DNA from: Trichoplusia ni
Taxonomy: Eukaryota; Arthropoda; Insecta; Lepidoptera; Noctuidae
Direction: 5' to 3'
DNA: 64,000 bases
Assembly: GCF_003590095.1 (NCBI RefSeq)
Contig: NC_039483.1
Coordinates: forward strand, 6,262,001 to 6,326,000
The translations under genes were made by a program, and so were the position numbers. Positions 22,631-33,930 of the stretch are shown piece by piece. The notes beneath the pieces are model-generated. The model saw only the letters and a program-made list of their open reading frames with translations, ran no database searches and was not told the origin of the DNA. How positions within the stretch are numbered: position 1 is the first letter of the stretch; every line of letters starts with the position of its first letter.

Positions 22631-22885
22631 TTAATCTGTTTAGTGTATCAGACAGATTTCCAAAAATATTGGACTCGTAATTTTCATTGTATCACATCAT
22701 TAAAAAGTAACTTGGAGCTATAAATGTCACATGCTAGTAAAAGCATACTTACTGTTAAGCGACGTCAAATGAGAATATAAATCTCTGTGTCGCATTTATT
22801 TTTTGTTTACGTGATAAAGAAAAAAACACGTAGGTATTCAATATTTTTTAGAAATCTGTCTTTCAGACCAAAACATATTTTTTCT
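22631..22885. mobile_element. MITE with ~40-bp imperfect terminal inverted repeats
   Basis: The left end (CTGTTTAGTGTATCAGACAG + ATTTCC…ATATTGGA) pairs with the right end, whose reverse complement reads TGTTTTGGTCTGAAAGACAG + ATTTCT…ATATTGAA. The interior has 'GTCACATGCTAGTAAAAGC' and 'TTTTGTTTACGTGATAAAG', and there is no ORF. It is the reference copy for fragments at 2669, 11905, 16550, 54780 and 63220. Confidence 0.6.
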
Positions 22886-22922
22886 GTCAAATACTATATT
22901 AAAAAACGAATAAAAGTCCTTA

Positions 22923-23206
22923 TCTAATATATAAAATTCCCGTGTCACGATGTTAGTTACCGTACTCCTCCGAAACGGTTCGACCGATTTTTATGAAATT
23001 TTGTATACATATTGGGTAGGTCTGAGAATAGAACAACATCTATTTTTCATAACCCTAAGTGATGAGGGTTGCTCACACTAAAAAAATATATTTTATTTTT
23101 TGGACGAAATTGCTTGGTTTTATTTTTTTTTATAATGTTGCATTAAAAATACATACAACTAGAAAAAAACAAAATTCGGCAAAACATCGTTTGCTGGGTC
23201 AGCTAG
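22923..23206 (+). mobile_element. Helitron-like element, family 2, full length
   Basis: TCTAATATATAAAATTCCCG start, GCTGGGTCAGCTAG end, flanked by A and T. The interior contains CCTCCGAAACGGTTCGACCG and 'TGTATACATATTGGGTAGG'. It is non-coding and mobilised, if at all, by an autonomous partner elsewhere. Confidence 0.6.
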
Positions 23207-23619
23207 TTAAGTTATAAAAGTCCAATGTTTCCATAGCACACTAAATCAAGAGAGCATTTGTCACAACGTCATAAATAATTTCTTATTATCATGGTAGCAG
23301 TAAATAACTTTGTCTAGACAATTTCAGTGATAGCATTGTACAAAATTAGAAACACAGTAACACCATGGACTCCGCTGTATAATTTATTTTCAATTCTGAA
23401 CATCCCAAGGTTGTTTATGAGATCTCTATTTGCGATAAAGCTCGGCTTTGTAGAAAATAGAATTATATTAATTGCACTGAAAATGCTATATATAGGCTTT
23501 GGAAATATTACTGTTAAGAATACTTTTAAAATCTATAGTGAAACTAGCTATACCTATTATAGCAAATGTTGTTTTGCCATAGTGCAGAAAAAGCATTATC
23601 TACGAATGAAAAATTATAT

Positions 23620-23703
23620 TCTTAGAAATCTACCGAATACGTACACGAAATTTCAACGAATCAATTACGTACACCGTGACAAGAGAATTCCATATATTAG
23701 AAA
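23620..23703 (-). repeat. Helitron-like family 2, 5'-end fragment
   Basis: 'AATCTACCGAATACGTACAC' and 'CACCGTGACAAGAGAATTCC' + ATATATTAG are the reverse complement of the first ~85 bp of family 2. The open frame across 23327-23737 is produced partly by this repeat. A second such fragment is at 30600-30705. Confidence 0.4.
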
Positions 23704-23917
23704 ACTTTTAATGCACTTAAGAATATTCAGACAGTAAAAAACTAACATTGTACTCATCAACGGTATTTTTTTATCCAAGACAAATTCTAAGGCACCATCT
23801 TCTAGGTTACCATATCCAAATCCATCCATTCAAACTCGTAAAGTCCACAAACAACTTAAAAAACAGCAAAAAAATATAACTCATAAATACTTGATTCAAG
23901 ATCTTGACCTTCCAACA

Positions 23918-24081
23918 TCAATACATTTTACTTTCCATCCCACGCTCCGGCTTCAAGCCAAGCTTCGGGTTTCCAAGGTCGTGTGCTCCAAAACCTTCAA
24001 GTTCATGGGTCATAACAGCCATATAGTTGGCAGGGTGAACTGACGCCGCTGAGTCTGGTCCGCAAAGCGATCGAACGGGTT
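23918..24081 (-). CDS. Candidate terminal coding exon of an unrecognised gene
   Basis: On the minus strand a pyrimidine-rich tract and acceptor (TTTCTCTTTCACAG, ending 24082) are followed by two bases that complete a codon, then 53 codons and TGA at 23920-23918. The frame reads PVRSLCGPDSAASVHPANYM…AHDLGNPKLGLKPERGMESKMY. Base composition is clearly less AT-rich than the flanks, and no repeat covers it. A competing frame from the same acceptor reads NPFDRFADQTQRRQFTLPTI and stops after 23 codons. I do not recognise either peptide and saw no matching upstream exon at higher coordinates, nor a clear AATAAA. It could also be an internal exon or a non-coding exon. Confidence 0.35.
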
Positions 24082-24084
24082 CTG

Positions 24085-27000
24085 TGAAAGAGAAACTTTT
24101 TTAATTAGACGCTGTAGGAGTTTTGTTTGTTGTAAGCTGTTTGATTTCATTTGTTACGGTATTGAAGTAACATATCATATCTATTGTAATTAAAGAGGGT
24201 ATTGCTGTGTTTCTTTTGTTCTATTTTTAAGTCTTTTGAGTATTTTAGCTGAGGTTAATTTATAATAAACGCATTCAAATGACTCGAATCTAAGAAAATA
24301 TTGAGTGACATACATTTCTAGTGTGGGTACGGTGGGAACAGATTGAATTTTGATAAAATCAAATACGAACATTAACCAAATGATTTAACTTTATATTTTA
24401 AACTATAACTAATAATTTTAAAAGCTAGTTCAATTATAAGCACACTTTAAAAAAATGTAATAAACAAAAAGAATTTCTTAAATAATTCATCGAAAAATTT
24501 AACGGCATCTCTGACGGCCCACGAAATACGAACTAGTTTTTATTCATCAATAAAAAATATCGTGTATCGTAAGTTAAAAATAGAATAGTAACAGCACGTA
24601 CAAAATAACACAGAATTCAAAGTACGGGAAAATATGAATAGTAGATAGACGTATCCCCATGTCGGTTTTAACAAATCCTTACTTTGCTCCAACCTAGAAT
24701 ATTTAATAGCAGGCGGCCTCTCGTCTAGCTTTCGACGTGACATTTACATAACACGTTGTTTAAAATGTCTGGTGAATTTCCAAGTTTAGTAATGCGAGGG
24801 TACAACCCAACCCTACTTGATTCGTATCTAGGGAGTCTTCATTGTATACTGGCTCCAAATAATTTTTGACGACACGCTTTTGGGCATGGCTCTAATTTTG
24901 CGTGACTAGTCGTTTAGACGACAAAAGTTGAGTTTCGTATGTAGATATGACATTTAATGTTATGTACTCTTTAAAAGATTTCTAAATCATAACCCAGTGA
25001 AGTGTGAGTTGCATTCGCGTTATAAAGATGTTAGGTAAATAGGCTATGGAAGATGAAATAGCCTATCCATTAAATTTATGACTGAACCAACCGTGTCGTA
25101 ACTTCAATTATTGTTGATGATGATGACTTGTTTTCAGGCAGCGAAAATGTATCGTATGTGAAAATTTGTCTATCTAGATGGATGGGCAGACGGCCAGACA
25201 GAGGATATTAAGCTTAGGATCTAACAAAAATGGCTGCATTTGAACTTAAAGAATATGAGTAAAAACTCTTGAAATCGATTTGTCTTACTTTTTACCATTT
25301 TGAAGAGAAAAGTGACTATTTAATAACAAAATGCATAGTTTTATGTCATGTTATATGTGTTCCCATAATTTTTCGCCGCAGATCAGACAGTAAATTCAAT
25401 TGATTTTTTCGAACTTTGGCTGTAAAGGAAGATAAGAAAAATGTTATAAATTCCCCAATATCCAAAAAACATTTCTGTCAACTTTGGAGTTTGAATTCAC
25501 GCAATTTTGACAAAATTCAATCCTGGTGAACGGCTGTGAAGTTAAAAACAAAAGGATCCAATCCCGAACAATTTAAAACTGCAGTAACTGGTCGGGTTTT
25601 TGGCACGATTCTCTTTGAGGCTGGGAAAAATGTTAAAGGGAATATCGGGGATAGCCGGTCTGGATACCTTAATTTTATCTGACGTGCCGTTTTATTTTTA
25701 TTTTCGCTTTTTTCTTTGGTGGCAAAAATCATTTTCCTCATCTTTGTATGACGGTCAATAAAATTGTAATACAGTTTTAGCTGAAACTTTACATTATCTA
25801 TATGTGAACCTTACTTTCAAATTATTTTTAAGTGCTTTTCTTCCTTCAAAAGGGTTATTTCCATTTGCTAAAACTATTAACAAAAGGACGAAGGTTGTTG
25901 TTCGATCTTTATCCTCCTCAACTAATAATTCTGAATACTTATTTGTTTGCAATCGAACAAATATAAAATGTAAAAATCTAAACCTCAGACGGAAATCAAA
26001 TCTGCGACAGCTAGTCATCTTTCCATTTTACCGTGACACAAACAATTACGCTAAGTGCCAAAAATATTGAAAAAAGCTACGAAAAAATCCCGCTTACAAA
26101 AGAAGAAAAACCAAATATGACAGATTCTTTCACACATCTGTTCCCCCATGGACCAAATATCAAAAGCAAAGTCGTTCAATAATAAAACATTGTTTCGTGT
26201 TATTCCATAACGTTTCCATCTTTTCTCATACGCAATCCCCTTTTGGGGAATAAAGGGAAAATGGAACGCTTATTGCATATTATTTGGCCTTTTTTCCTGT
26301 ACAAACACCATTGCTAATAGCGTCTGGCAAAGGTCAAGATTGCCAGACAATACGGCGCCAGTCGGCAAGATTAGTTTGGGCACTCTCGTCTGATATTGCC
26401 GTGTTGGAGTCCTTTGATTGCTCTGTTATAGTTGGAAAGTAATATCTACCTGTCTTTGTAATACTGCGTATATACTATAGTGTATAAGTTTTTAGTACTG
26501 TCTTTATATATGTAATTCTAATATAGGTGTGTCACTGAAGGGTTAGGCTGTGTTAAAGGGTTTTTTGTATGTTTTTGTGACACCTTGGATGGTTAATATT
26601 CAGAGAACAAAAAACAATAACGGTATTTTTTTAATTTAGTAAGAATTAAATTATTTTCATTCCATGCCTTGTTTGATATCCTAATCGCTTGAAAAATCAT
26701 TCAGGTCAACGTCTGACGAATCTAGTTGTATATACTCTTAGTTGTCAACGTCTGTCGGGTCCAGTAGTGTATAACAGTGTAACAGTTTTGTATTTTCAGA
26801 TAAATCTGCAAAATTACAGGTTAAAAATCCATTTTAGATAGGCAAAAACTTGTTTGCTTTATTCTGGAATATAACTTTTAGAACAAATGCTTTTAATGTC
26901 AAATTATGCGACCAATAAAATATAAAAGCGATTAAATACTCAGTCTGTATAAAATGTAGGTCGTTCCTATCTGTACAGTTAGAATTAAAACCGCATCGCT

Positions 27001-27417
27001 GAGGTCAAGTACTAAGCTACTGTTACTAATGAACGTCAAAGAGAATAAAAGTGAATTGTGTCAGTCTACAGAGTTTAATTAACATAATATTGTGTAGCGC
27101 AAGGAATTGTCTGGTATTACCAGTCTTATAGTATATCTCAATGATATTCTCAGGATAATTTCTTAGATAAAGTACACTGATAATAAAAGAGGAAAAAAAA
27201 TTAACAATAATTTTCATAAATGTGAAAAATTGAAAAATACATCGTTATGAAAAAAAATCTGCGTAGAGTGCGAAGACATAGATACTCTACTAGATATTTT
27301 GAATGGTTTCAAAAAAAAAGTCAATAAAAAATTACATCATGTAACTAAGCGTTGGCATTTCTCGCATTATGGAAAAAAACTCCTTATTTTCTTAAAAAAA
27401 ATCGACTCACACATTAC
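24085..27417. other. Largely unique DNA, no gene seen
   Basis: This is the longest stretch with few recognisable repeats. If the exon at 23918-24081 is real, this is probably intron. A GC-richer patch at about 26310-26420 holds a ~50-codon minus-strand frame, without recognisable similarity or a convincing acceptor. Confidence 0.4.
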
Positions 27418-27460
27418 GGGATTTAATCCTTCTGTCGCGGGGATTTCACAAACATTTATT
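27418..27460 (-). repeat. SINE family B, short end fragment
   Basis: GGGATTTAATCCTTCTGTCG + CGGGGATTTCAC matches the 3' end of family B. Confidence 0.35.
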
Positions 27461-27771
27461 AAATACTTTTATACGAACAAGGCTTTAGTTTAATCAAACA
27501 AATGGCTTTTTATACACTTTTGGAACGTTAAAATTAATGAATCAAAAAATAAAACATTTTGCGAATTCAAATTGTAACTTCTATGATACGAATCTAATGA
27601 ACGTTTTCTCATAAAAAAATCTGTCCTTTAAAACTACATGCACAATAGCAATCAAAAACTATAACAAAATTATTTGAATATATTGCGTGCATTTTATCGT
27701 ACTTTACAATTCAAGGTTAAAATGTTAAGGCTATACGATAGTTATAAACCCATCAGCTGGCATTGAAAAGT

Positions 27772-27830
27772 TGCCAGTCGCCAGTCGCCAGTTTGCCAGT
27801 TTGCCAGTTTGCCAGTTTGATAGTTTGCCA
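27772..27830. repeat. Short tandem repeat, 7-8-bp unit (GCCAGTY/T)
   Basis: About eight units: GCCAGTC twice, then GCCAGTTT four times, then a GATAGTTT variant and a final GCCA. The switch from 7-bp to 8-bp units suggests slippage after a one-base change. Confidence 0.8.
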
Positions 27831-27957
27831 CTTCGTATTAATGGTTGTAATGTACATTTCCTTGTAACTTAGTTTGAAATCACTAAGCCAAATGCATCTG
27901 GGATAAAAATAGGCACATTGAGAACTCGTTTACAGATATCTATTCAAGGTTTAGTTC

Positions 27958-28210
27958 CTTCATCATCCGAGCCTTTTCTCGACTATGTTGGGTTGGCTTT
28001 AAGTCTAAATGGATGCAACTAAGTCCTGAACTTTACAACGAGTGACTAAAAAACGAAACCTCTTAGTCAGACTGGTTGTCAGACCTGCAAGTTTCTGACT
28101 ACCTTTAGGACTGTCGCCACTAAACCTGCCATCCGAAGTACGGAAAATGACATAGATGGTAACTCATCTACGGACCGATAGGATCAAGTGTAGCTTAACC
28201 CGTGCTACAT
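27958..28210 (-). repeat. 5S-derived SINE, old diverged copy
   Basis: Reverse orientation. CATCATCC + GAGCCTTTTCTCGACTATGT at the tail, 'GACTGGTTGTCAGACCTG' in the body and 'CATCTACGGACCGATAGGAT' + CAAGTGTAGCTTAAC at the 5S-like head. About as long as the better copies, but with many changes. Confidence 0.5.
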
Positions 28211-28314
28211 GTTCCACACAGTCAGAAAACGCCTTTGTCAGTATCAAATATATTAAAGAGAAATTTAGAAAAGGTACATAAAATATTAGTAAAAAACATT
28301 TTACTGATGGAAAA

Positions 28315-28420
28315 TCATCAAATAACTCCTCTCGTGGGTTGAGTGGAGGGCTAGTCAGACTTTTACTAAACCCCTCCCATATCCTTTGCCCTTTGTGTAC
28401 CACAGCTTCCATAACCTTTT
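28315..28420 (+). repeat. Interspersed repeat, diverged 'GTCAGACTTTTAC' copy
   Basis: 'CTAGTCAGACTTTTACTAAA' and 'CCCTTTGTGTACCACAGC' align with the block order at 15080-15190. Confidence 0.35.
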
Positions 28421-29377
28421 CGGACAAGCCCGTTCCTAACCCATTTATCCTAAAAACGGGAATAACCAAACTGCATACATAATTAAAGTCATCACAAATT
28501 ACCATAACCAATCAAAACTCGCTGACGCATCAACAATTTAGAGCAAAATCATCTGGTAACACAAAAACTCGCACCGAAATAACCTAAGTTCGCGACTCGT
28601 GATTGAGGTCCAAAGTGAATTAACTAAGAGGGTAAGAGGCTGAAGTTTTTCGTACATTATTTCACCTTCATCAGCGTTAATTATTTACCTTGTGTTTCGA
28701 CCAGCTGTGTAGTCAGCAACAAAAGTTTCACTGAATCAGATTTACTAAATACTAAAACGAAATTTTACATACGAAAACTAATTTCTTTAGCCTGTAATAA
28801 CTTTCGTGAAGATGATGCATATTCAAAAATGTTTATTAAAAAAATTGTGAAAATGTGGGACGACTTTTGGCATTGTCAACTGCATTCAAATTGCAATTTG
28901 CGGTGCGCCTATACAGAGCCTTAGTATTTTTATATTACTTTTGTGTGCCTTATGGTTCATGGCTTATAGGAGGTTTTTCCAAAACACTTTTTTTCATCCA
29001 ATTATGTTACTGTATGTACACGGCGTTTAAGTTATTTTGTAATATACAGCTGCCTATCTGTATGACGTAGATATGGGAAAGTATCCAATCCAAATAAAAA
29101 TATTATGGTGAATTTTTATTTAGGTTTTGTTTAGTTTCACCTGGCCCGTTGCGTGTCTGTCTGGCTGTCTATCAAATCTTGCAAGTTGAATTTGACCCAC
29201 TTCTCGGTCTACGATTGAGCTGAAATTTTGACAGCGTTTGTATATTGCATGACAAGCAATATGATATGATAGAACTGATCTTATGCTGGAGCTGGAAGGT
29301 GGCCATAGAAGCTGTGCTAATATTATTATCCAGTTAAGATTCGTTTGAAATGTCTTTTTAAAAGTTTACTTTTTATG
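28421..29377. other. No gene seen
   Basis: AT-rich; the open frames (for example 28855-29070) have no recognised domain. Confidence 0.35.
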
Positions 29378-29480
29378 AGATAGGTGGCAAACGAGCAGAT
29401 GGATCACCTGAACGATTTTTGACAGCCCATGGACACCCACAACACCAGAGGAGTCACAAGTGCATTGGCGATCTTTTAAA
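29378..29480 (+). repeat. Interspersed repeat ('GGTGGCAAACGAGCAGATGG')
   Basis: GGTGGCAAACGAGCAGATGG, 'CCCATGGACACCCACAACAC' and 'CAGAGGAGTCACAAGTGC' form a non-coding block I know as very common in lepidopteran genomes. Only one copy is in this window. Confidence 0.5.
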
Positions 29481-29827
29481 ACGGAATGCACTTTATTTGT
29501 GAAGGTTTGAAATTTGTATTGGCTCGAAAAATCTTTACACAGTTTAGATGTGCAAGGCTGAAAGTTTTTTTTTTAATTAGCTTGTAGTGCAGAGACAATT
29601 AGCTTGACTCTTTGAAACAATATTTTTTTCCAAGGAGTAATGACTCATGAACAAAAGGTCACTCTTAATTGTCACGCTGTCCTTGTAATTACTAAGTGAA
29701 TGTAGAGAATACAAGACAACAATAATTGACATTTTAGATCGACACTTTTAGCAATTTATTTATTTTTGAACACGGTTGGATTATTTTTAATTTGTATGTT
29801 TTTGGGAGCATGAGATGATTTCGTTTA

Positions 29828-30078
29828 TCTATACTAATATATAAAGCTAAAGAGTTTGTTTCTTTGTTTGAACGCGCTAATCTCAGAAACTACTGGTCCA
29901 AATTGAAAAATTATTTTTGTCTTGAATAGACCATTTATCGAGGAAGGCTTTAGGCTATAAATCATCACTCTGCGACTAATAGGAGCGAAGATACAATGGA
30001 AAATGTGAAAAAACCAGGGCAGGTATAAATCACAACTTATACCTCACCTACGGGGAGGAAGTCGCGGGCAACAGCTAG
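29828..30078 (+). mobile_element. Helitron-like element, family 1, full length
   Basis: Starts TCTATACTAATATATAAAGC after an A and ends GGGCAACAGCTAG before T. A GC-rich hairpin-capable block (CCTACGGGGAGG/GTCGCGGGC) precedes the end. No coding. Confidence 0.65.
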
Positions 30079-30599
30079 TTAAACAATAAAGATTGAAAGT
30101 TAAATTAGGACTATCTTTTTTTCTTGTAATTTTACAGAGTAGCCTGTATCTTGGGGACTAGAGATATAAAAAGAAATAGACGTTAAATAATGTAACTAAA
30201 TAAATCTTTTTTATCGTGAAAATATCCTCCAATGCTCAATCTTACAACTTATTGCTCCTGTCAATAAGTAAACTTATTTCGACATTTTAATACAAGTTTA
30301 CAGTCCAAAGGAAATAAGTACGGATCTGAACTGAAAAGCGAGTATTTGCGATAAATGGAACACATTCGGCAGTTGATGTTTTTTAAATGCATTCGAGGAA
30401 GGCGAGGTTCTTATATCGAAATGTATTTTGTTTATTTTTATTGTGATTAAATAGCAGCTTTCTTTTTTTATAGATGAACAAGATACGGTTCTTCTTTTAT
30501 CTGCCAATTGAAATGTATCGGTTAGGAGTATTTATCGTTCAGATTCCACTACTGAATTTTTCCTTTGATAACTTAGGACAGGTCATGACAAGACGTCAT

Positions 30600-30705
30600 C
30601 TGGTTCACCCAAGAAAACGTTGGTTTACTAAAAGAATCGGTCTAGGCACTTCGAAAGAGTTCAATTACGTACATCGTGACACGAGAATGTTGTATATTAA
30701 AAGAT
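30600..30705 (-). repeat. Helitron-like family 2, 5'-end fragment
   Basis: 'ATTACGTACATCGTGACACG' + AGAATGTTGTATATTAAAAG is the reverse complement of the family 2 start. The open frame 30474-30719 that ends here shares its C-terminal peptide with that at 23327-23737 only because both overlap the repeat. Confidence 0.4.
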
Positions 30706-31175
30706 TTTTAAAGTTTTAAGATCAAATTAAAACAAAACTTATTTAAAAACTGACCCTATTCCGAGTTCTACGAAAATATAAAGCTATTTCCACAACAAAA
30801 TATACGATTCATAATCTTTTGTCAGCGCTAGTACAGTCGTAAACAAAGAGGTCGCATAATGAAACGTTTTGAGCATGTTATTGTTATGCATTTGAATTCA
30901 AGCTTGGTTTAGCTGCAGGCGAAGCAGTGTTTCTTAATCCGCGTAAGTTTCACGAAATGTTATTTGAATATGAAATAAATGTTAGTTCAGTGCGAGTGCC
31001 TAAACAAGCGATCAGATTATGATGAAAGTTTCAAAACTTTTTTATAACTATACACGAGGGATATTTGCCCAAAAAATCGTGACTTATGTAACTGTAACTT
31101 AAAACTTTTTCAGTTCAGCAATGTCATTGCCAAAAAATGTTGCTCTTTTTTCTTTGTTTAAATATCATTCACAGA

Positions 31176-31440
31176 CGACCTCCGTGGTCGAGTGGCGTAC
31201 GCACCGGTTTCAAGGTGTCGCTAGCTCTGAGGTCCCGGGTTCGATCCCCGGTCGGGTCAATGTAAAAATTCACATTTCTACATTGTCTCGGGTCTGGGTG
31301 TTTATGGTACCTTCGTTGTATCTGAATTCCATAACACAAGTGCTTTAGCAACTTACTTTGGGTTCAGAACAATGTATGTGATGTTGTCCGCATTTATTTA
31401 TTTATTTATTTATCATTTATTCATTTATTGAGTAACAATA
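31176..31440 (+). repeat. tRNA-derived SINE (family D) with (TTTA)n tail
   Basis: The head GACCTCCGTGGTCGAGTGGC holds an A-box-like element and GGTCCCGGGTTCGATCCCCG the B-box. A tRNA-unrelated body follows ('TCTGGGTGTTTATGGTACC', 'AACACAAGTGCTTTAGCAAC'), ending in TTTATTTATTTATTTATTT. Both strands give short frames (for example minus 31169-31351) that are only the SINE. The body after the B-box shows it is not a functional tRNA gene. Confidence 0.75.
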
Positions 31441-31984
31441 TTTGATGTCATCAGAGCATTCCGTAGCAACATAACCCTTCTTTAATGAAGGTGGATAAAA
31501 GTAATCTATGTACACGTGTATCCACCAGACGTCTGCTACCAAAACAAATATTAGTTGAAAACGGTCCAGCCGTTTAGACATAAAGCATTAAATATAAGAA
31601 AACTCACATATTTTCGCATATGGATGAGTGCAAGTGTGATTGATTGCAACGTTAAATCTTGAGTTTATACTGAAGGTTCACACAAGTATACTGCACACGA
31701 TTCCTGAAGGTTGTAGCTTTGCAAACAATAGTAACATGCTTCATTGTTCGTATTCTCATTGTAGTAAGATTATTTCATGGTTTGCTAGGCCTGGTTCACG
31801 TGTTATGACTTAAGTGGAACTCCTAGTTGCTGAAAGAAAATTAAGCCGAAAATGTTAGCCGAATTTGTTTGTGTTTTTAATTTGTGTGGCTTTGGGAGGC
31901 TGTCGACAAAGGGACTCGGTAGTCGTAGTTAATATTTATAACTTACTGTCAGGCAATAGAATAAATATCGAAGTAATCTTCGTC
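31441..31984. other. No gene seen
   Basis: Unique-looking DNA; 'AAACGGTCCAGCCGTTTAGAC' (31559-31579) resembles common LINE/MITE text but no second copy was found here. Confidence 0.3.
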
Positions 31985-32170
31985 TTTTTTAAAGTTCCAT
32001 ACATAAAGGGTAAAACCGGAAATCTATTACTGATATTCCGCTATCTGTCCATAACTTACTAGGCTCTCATGAAGCGCGATAGCTAGAGAGTTGAAGTTAT
32101 CACAGACGATGCATTATTGCTGTGGCTATAAACACTAAAAGTAAAGATCGAGGTTAAGCAACGTTTTTTA
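31985..32170 (+). repeat. Interspersed repeat of the 3090-3250 family, longer copy
   Basis: 'GTTCCATACATAAAGGGTAA', 'GAAGCGCGATAGCTAGAGAG' + TTGAAGTTATCACAGACGATG, and a downstream 'AACACTAAAAGTAAAGATCG' block give the most complete version of this family in the window. Confidence 0.5.
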
Positions 32171-32636
32171 CTGTCAAAAAATTGTTGGTTGAAGGTAGTT
32201 CAGAAAATAAGTAGCACCAGTTTAAATTTGAGATATGTCTTTGCCTCGCAGTAAAAAGTGACACTACAGTCAAGAGTTTATTTTTCGTTTTTAAACACAC
32301 TTCTTTTACCTAATTTGTTTGAATGTTCGATATCAAATCCGTATAAGCAACATAATTCCTCCCCAGCCCACATAAACACAATTCAACCGACAAATTGCTT
32401 CAATGTGTACTGCCCATATTTATTCATTCCGTATTGGTCTGGGGTTCCAAAGTTGACAGATCTGTGCAATGTACGTCAAGCAAATATTGCAGTTGTGTTT
32501 GTATCTTGTATTGAATATTCTTTGTTTATGTGCTCCTGGTACTTTGGAGTTGTTTATTCACATATTCTTTTAAATTGTACACACATACCAGTCAATTCGA
32601 GTCACCATCCTATCTTTGTGCAATTCGGCTAGGTTT
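32171..32636. other. No gene seen
   Basis: An open frame of 124 codons (32258-32632, plus) has no signal or domain that I recognise and runs into a SINE. Confidence 0.3.
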
Positions 32637-32912
32637 TTGGTCTAGTGGGTAGTAACCCTGAATGATATAACAGAGGTCGTGGGTTCGATTCCCACAGATG
32701 CCCCAGGACAAATAAATAAATAAATGTTTATTTCAAAAAGTAAACATACAATTTGTCTATCTCAATCGAACATGAGAACAATGAAGTACAACACTATACA
32801 TTATTAGAGACAGAGTGAACGTCTGTGTCCGTGCTAGTACAAACTGTGTTACAGACAAAATGTTTTTGTGACGAGCGCGATCATTTCTTCTGTGTCTGAG
32901 TTAATAAGTAGT
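32637..32912 (+). repeat. SINE family A split by another insertion
   Basis: The head (TTTGGTCTAGTGGGTAGTAA … GGTTCGATTCCCAC) stops at about 32706 and the body resumes at about 32865 (GTGACGAGCGCGATCATTTC). The intervening ~160 bp is foreign. Confidence 0.6.
32706..32865 (-). mobile_element. Small retroposon-like insertion inside a SINE
   Basis: It starts on the plus strand with (AAAT)n, so in its own orientation (minus) it ends in (ATTT)n. Short repeats ('GACAAAT' and 'GACAAAATG') lie on each side as a possible target duplication. No coding; family unknown. The (TTTA)-rich block at 4410-4440 may be related. Confidence 0.45.
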
Positions 32913-33279
32913 TAGAATATAGAGGTACGAACCTAGAAGCATAACAATAATAATTGTAAGAATTCATCAACTTAGAGAATCAATGATTAGAATTCATTAC
33001 ACTATCTATAAAGTTTACTATTTTGCTGCGTGAGAAGAGTCAATTGTGCAGAGCTAGGACATTAACAAGCAAAAAGAAACGTTTTGTAAGTGTATAGAAA
33101 GTTTACTTTACCCTCGACAACAACAAGATTTATTCCGTAAATTGAAAGTCGTTTTATAAAAATGAATATTGTCATCATTTTGGTTTATCAAAATATGAAT
33201 TTTAAAATAAATACGACTTATCTTCTTGCAACCATTTGCGAAAGCCGAAAATCTCAAAATATATTTCTGTATTTCAAAT

Positions 33280-33430
33280 TGGGGTTCAGTATCGAAAGGC
33301 CAAACTGAGATCTTATTACGGGCTCTGCTGTCTGTCTTTCGCAAATATGGACCGTGGCTCTAAACAGCGGTTTTCTTACAAAAGAAAATAAAAATTGAGG
33401 TTATACGTTTGTTGAGGTCATAAATTGTAT
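33280..33430 (+). repeat. Interspersed repeat of the 3090-3250 family, degenerate
   Basis: 'GATCTTATTACGGGCTCTGC' + TGTCTGTCTTTCG, followed by CTCTAAACAGCGG, is a weak match to the family. Confidence 0.3.
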
Positions 33431-33893
33431 TACTGACCATGCTTTTGAACATATGTATGTATTCTTTAGCATATAAGTCTCTACGAAATCATCAGTGTCG
33501 CAAGTCCTGCACTTGACGGACTTTTTCAACATTTCGCATTTCATGTTTTATTTAAATATACTTTTTCATAGCTTCTGAGGTTACTGACATTAATGGATTT
33601 ATATTGTGCTTCTATTTTTTATCGTAAGAAGTTTGAATGTAGTTTTGTTAGACATGGTCAATGGAATCTTCGGAGTGTTATTTTCGAGGTGGAAAAGTTT
33701 TGAGCTTTGACAAAATAAATGGGAATGGATTTATTTGGAATATTTTTAAGAGGTACCTATCATTGTGTTTATTCTGTCTGAAATAGTAATTGTTTGTATT
33801 GTTGAATGTCTTATAAATCAACGACTTGTTTGATGCGCTTTGTAGGGCTTTTTAAAAGTTTTTTCTTGTTATTTATTTAAACTTTATTCTTTA

Positions 33894-33930
33894 CTAGCTG
33901 TTGCCCGCGACTTCGTCTGCGTGATTTTCG
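33894..33930 (-). repeat. Helitron-like family 1, 3'-end fragment
   Basis: CTAGCTGTTGCCCGCGACTT + CGTCTGCGTG is the reverse complement of the family 1 end; the rest of the element is absent. Confidence 0.55.

Noticed and set aside
23327..23737. 136-codon open frame as a gene
   Set aside because: Its C-terminal part is the reverse complement of the Helitron-like family 2 start, and the same peptide recurs at 30474-30719 for that reason.
31176..31260. tRNA gene
   Set aside because: A- and B-box-like text is present, but it continues into a SINE body and (TTTA)n tail, and the cloverleaf pairing is not convincing.
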